This document shows, piece by piece, positions 10,093 to 11,232 of a stretch of DNA of 11,232 bases. The stretch spans positions 1-11,232 of the forward strand of contig JAEZKL010000168.1 in the NCBI GenBank assembly GCA_023415475.1. Reading direction: 5' to 3'. Below the pieces are notes generated by a model that saw only the letters and a program-made list of their open reading frames with translations, did not search any database and was not told the origin of the DNA. A program made the position numbers and the translations under genes. Source of the DNA: Bacillota bacterium. Lineage in GTDB: Bacteria > Bacillota > Clostridia > Lachnospirales > Lachnospiraceae. The first letter of the stretch is position 1. Each line of letters opens with the position of its first letter.

Positions 10093-11091
10093 GTGAAATA
10101 CATTTTAAAAAGGCTATGGTTTTATATCTTAGCGTTCTTTGGGGCTTTGGCTGTAAATTTTTTTCTTCCACGTATGATGCCGGGAAATCCTGTTCAGATG
10201 TTCTTATCTAACCTTTATAAATCAGGTGGAGTTGTTGATAATGCTACAATAGCTGCAGTAGAGAAATTATTCGGATACGATACCCAAAAACCTATTATCA
10301 TAAGCTTCTTCAATTATATTATAAGTATTTTCAAAGGCGATTGGGGAGTTTCTTTTACTTTCTTCCCACAGACGGTATTGGAGGCTACGGGGCGTGGAGT
10401 AAGATGGACCGTATTCCTTTTAGGAACAGCATTGGTTCTCGGATTTGTTATTAATACACTTCTTGGTATTCTTGTAGCATGGAAACGCGGAAGCAGATTA
10501 GATACAACATTAACGGTTGGTGGGCAGATTATGGCTAATATTCCATCCGTTGTAACTGCCATTATTTTAAGCATCGCACTTGCCTTTACGGATATATTTC
10601 CAAGAGGTTATGCGGTTACACCGCTTTTTGTAGCTGACAATGTCTTTCAATACATAGGTGATGTTGCATATCATGCATTCTTGCCTGTTCTTGCAGTTGT
10701 TATTACGGGCCTTGGAGGAATTATGGGCATGAGAGCAAATATGATTAACCAACTTGGTGAAGATTATATCGTTATGGGAATTGCCAAAGGGGTACCTGAT
10801 CGAAAAATCATGTTTGGCTACGGTGCAAGAAATGCGCTTTTACCTGTTGTTACATCACTTGCAATGCAGATCGGTTTTTTATTAGGTGGCTCCTTAATCA
10901 TCGAACTGGTTTTTAATTATCCCGGTTTAGGTCAAATTATGGTCATGGCCATTAGCAGACGAGATTATCCTTTAATGCAAGGTATCCTACTCATGACAAC
11001 AATCGTGATGCTTTCCGCTAACTTTATTGCAGATATTAGTATATTGATCCTGGATCCAAGAACCAGGAGACAAGGTGTGAATGGAAACTGA
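10093..11091 (+). CDS. OppB/DppB-type ABC transporter permease
   Basis: 332 residues from GTG. Integral membrane subunit that forms half of the import channel for the substrate delivered by the protein at 7957. The N-terminus MKYILKRLWFYILAFFGALA is the typical first helix, followed by NFFLPRMMPGNPVQMF as in OppB/DppB. Further helices lie near residues 105-128 and 148-165, plus the C-terminal set. The EAA loop that docks on the ATPase is DYIVMGIAKGVPDRKIMFGY (about 228-247), followed by RNALLP. It ends DPRTRRQG close to the family norm. The next permease starts 23 bases after its stop, so the two are co-transcribed. Whether the binding-protein gene is on the same transcript depends on the hairpins between them. 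Confidence 0.95.
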   Translation: MKYILKRLWFYILAFFGALAVNFFLPRMMPGNPVQMFLSNLYKSGGVVDNATIAAVEKLFGYDTQKPIIISFFNYIISIFKGDWGVSFTFFPQTVLEATGRGVRWTVFLLGTALVLGFVINTLLGILVAWKRGSRLDTTLTVGGQIMANIPSVVTAIILSIALAFTDIFPRGYAVTPLFVADNVFQYIGDVAYHAFLPVLAVVITGLGGIMGMRANMINQLGEDYIVMGIAKGVPDRKIMFGYGARNALLPVVTSLAMQIGFLLGGSLIIELVFNYPGLGQIMVMAISRRDYPLMQGILLMTTIVMLSANFIADISILILDPRTRRQGVNGN

Positions 11092-11114
11092 TAGAAAAGG
11101 GAGACAGAGAGTAT

Positions 11115-11232
11115 ATGAAAAAAATATGGAATAGTAATATAATGCGCTTTTTCAGAAATAGTCCCAAAACGAGTATTGGAGCTATTCTGGTACTTATCAT
11201 TCTTCTCCTTACCATTGGGGCAAATCTGTTTA
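11115..11232 (+). CDS. OppC/DppC-type ABC transporter permease, N-terminal part (3' end outside window)
   Basis: 39 complete codons run to the window edge: MKKIWNSNIMRFFRNSPKTS, followed by a hydrophobic first helix GAILVLIILLLTIGANLF. This fits the short cytoplasmic N-terminus and first helix of the second permease in dpp/opp operons (RNxxxxIG just before the helix). AAAGGGAG lies about 11 bases upstream of the ATG. Position directly behind the OppB-type gene is the main support; so little sequence is visible that the family call rests on context. Confidence 0.85.
   Translation, partial: MKKIWNSNIMRFFRNSPKTSIGAILVLIILLLTIGANLF

Noticed and set aside
10017..10211. 64-residue ORF overlapping the permease start
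   Set aside because: It overlaps hairpin 3 and the permease in another frame, while the permease has a full Shine-Dalgarno and family motifs.

Overview
The window reads as chromosomal DNA of a low-GC Gram-positive anaerobe, most likely a Clostridia member close to Lachnospiraceae. The evidence is AT-rich sequence, strong AGGAGG-type ribosome binding sites with frequent GTG/TTG starts, a DUF6273-type secreted protein, and a family-5 binding-protein ABC transporter. The genus assignment is inference.

Layout. (1) Positions 1-221 hold the 3' end of rpsI (ribosomal protein S9), followed by its terminator. (2) Positions 222-7850 form a mosaic of single-gene units, most with their own promoter or terminator. 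They are: a solitary PemK/MazF-fold protein with a long helical insertion (454-1251); a promoter-terminator cassette with no ORF that looks like a small RNA (1255-1380); a CPBP intramembrane protease (1576-2310, minus); a LysR regulator (2640-3527, minus) divergent from a small DUF1579-like protein (3646-4149); a large secreted protein with an Ig-like domain, a Thr/Pro linker and a DUF6273 domain (4491-6359); and an HTH-Fic AMP-transferase-type protein (6687-7610). Related hairpin repeats lie at about 4176-4302 and 7711-7841, on either side of the secreted protein and Fic gene. (3) Positions 7957-11232 hold the start of a dpp/opp-type ABC importer operon: a substrate-binding protein, a 432-bp gap with three large stem-loops, an OppB/DppB-type permease, and the start of an OppC/DppC-type permease cut by the window edge.

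How the genes relate. The only clear multi-gene system is the importer: the binding protein captures an oligopeptide or oligosaccharide and the two permeases form the channel. The ATPases would be expected downstream. The middle region looks like an accessory island at the rpsI 3' end. It carries stress- or defence-type genes (PemK/MazF fold, CPBP, Fic), tandem 11-bp repeats just after rpsI that resemble integrase arm sites, and a 15/17 match to the rpsI 3' end at 7694-7710. No integrase is present, so any mobile-element history would be a relic.

The most notable items are the PemK/MazF protein with its coiled-coil insertion and adjacent small-RNA cassette, the three-hairpin intercistronic region of the transporter, and the modular hairpin repeats. 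No tRNA, rRNA, CRISPR array or transposase was seen.
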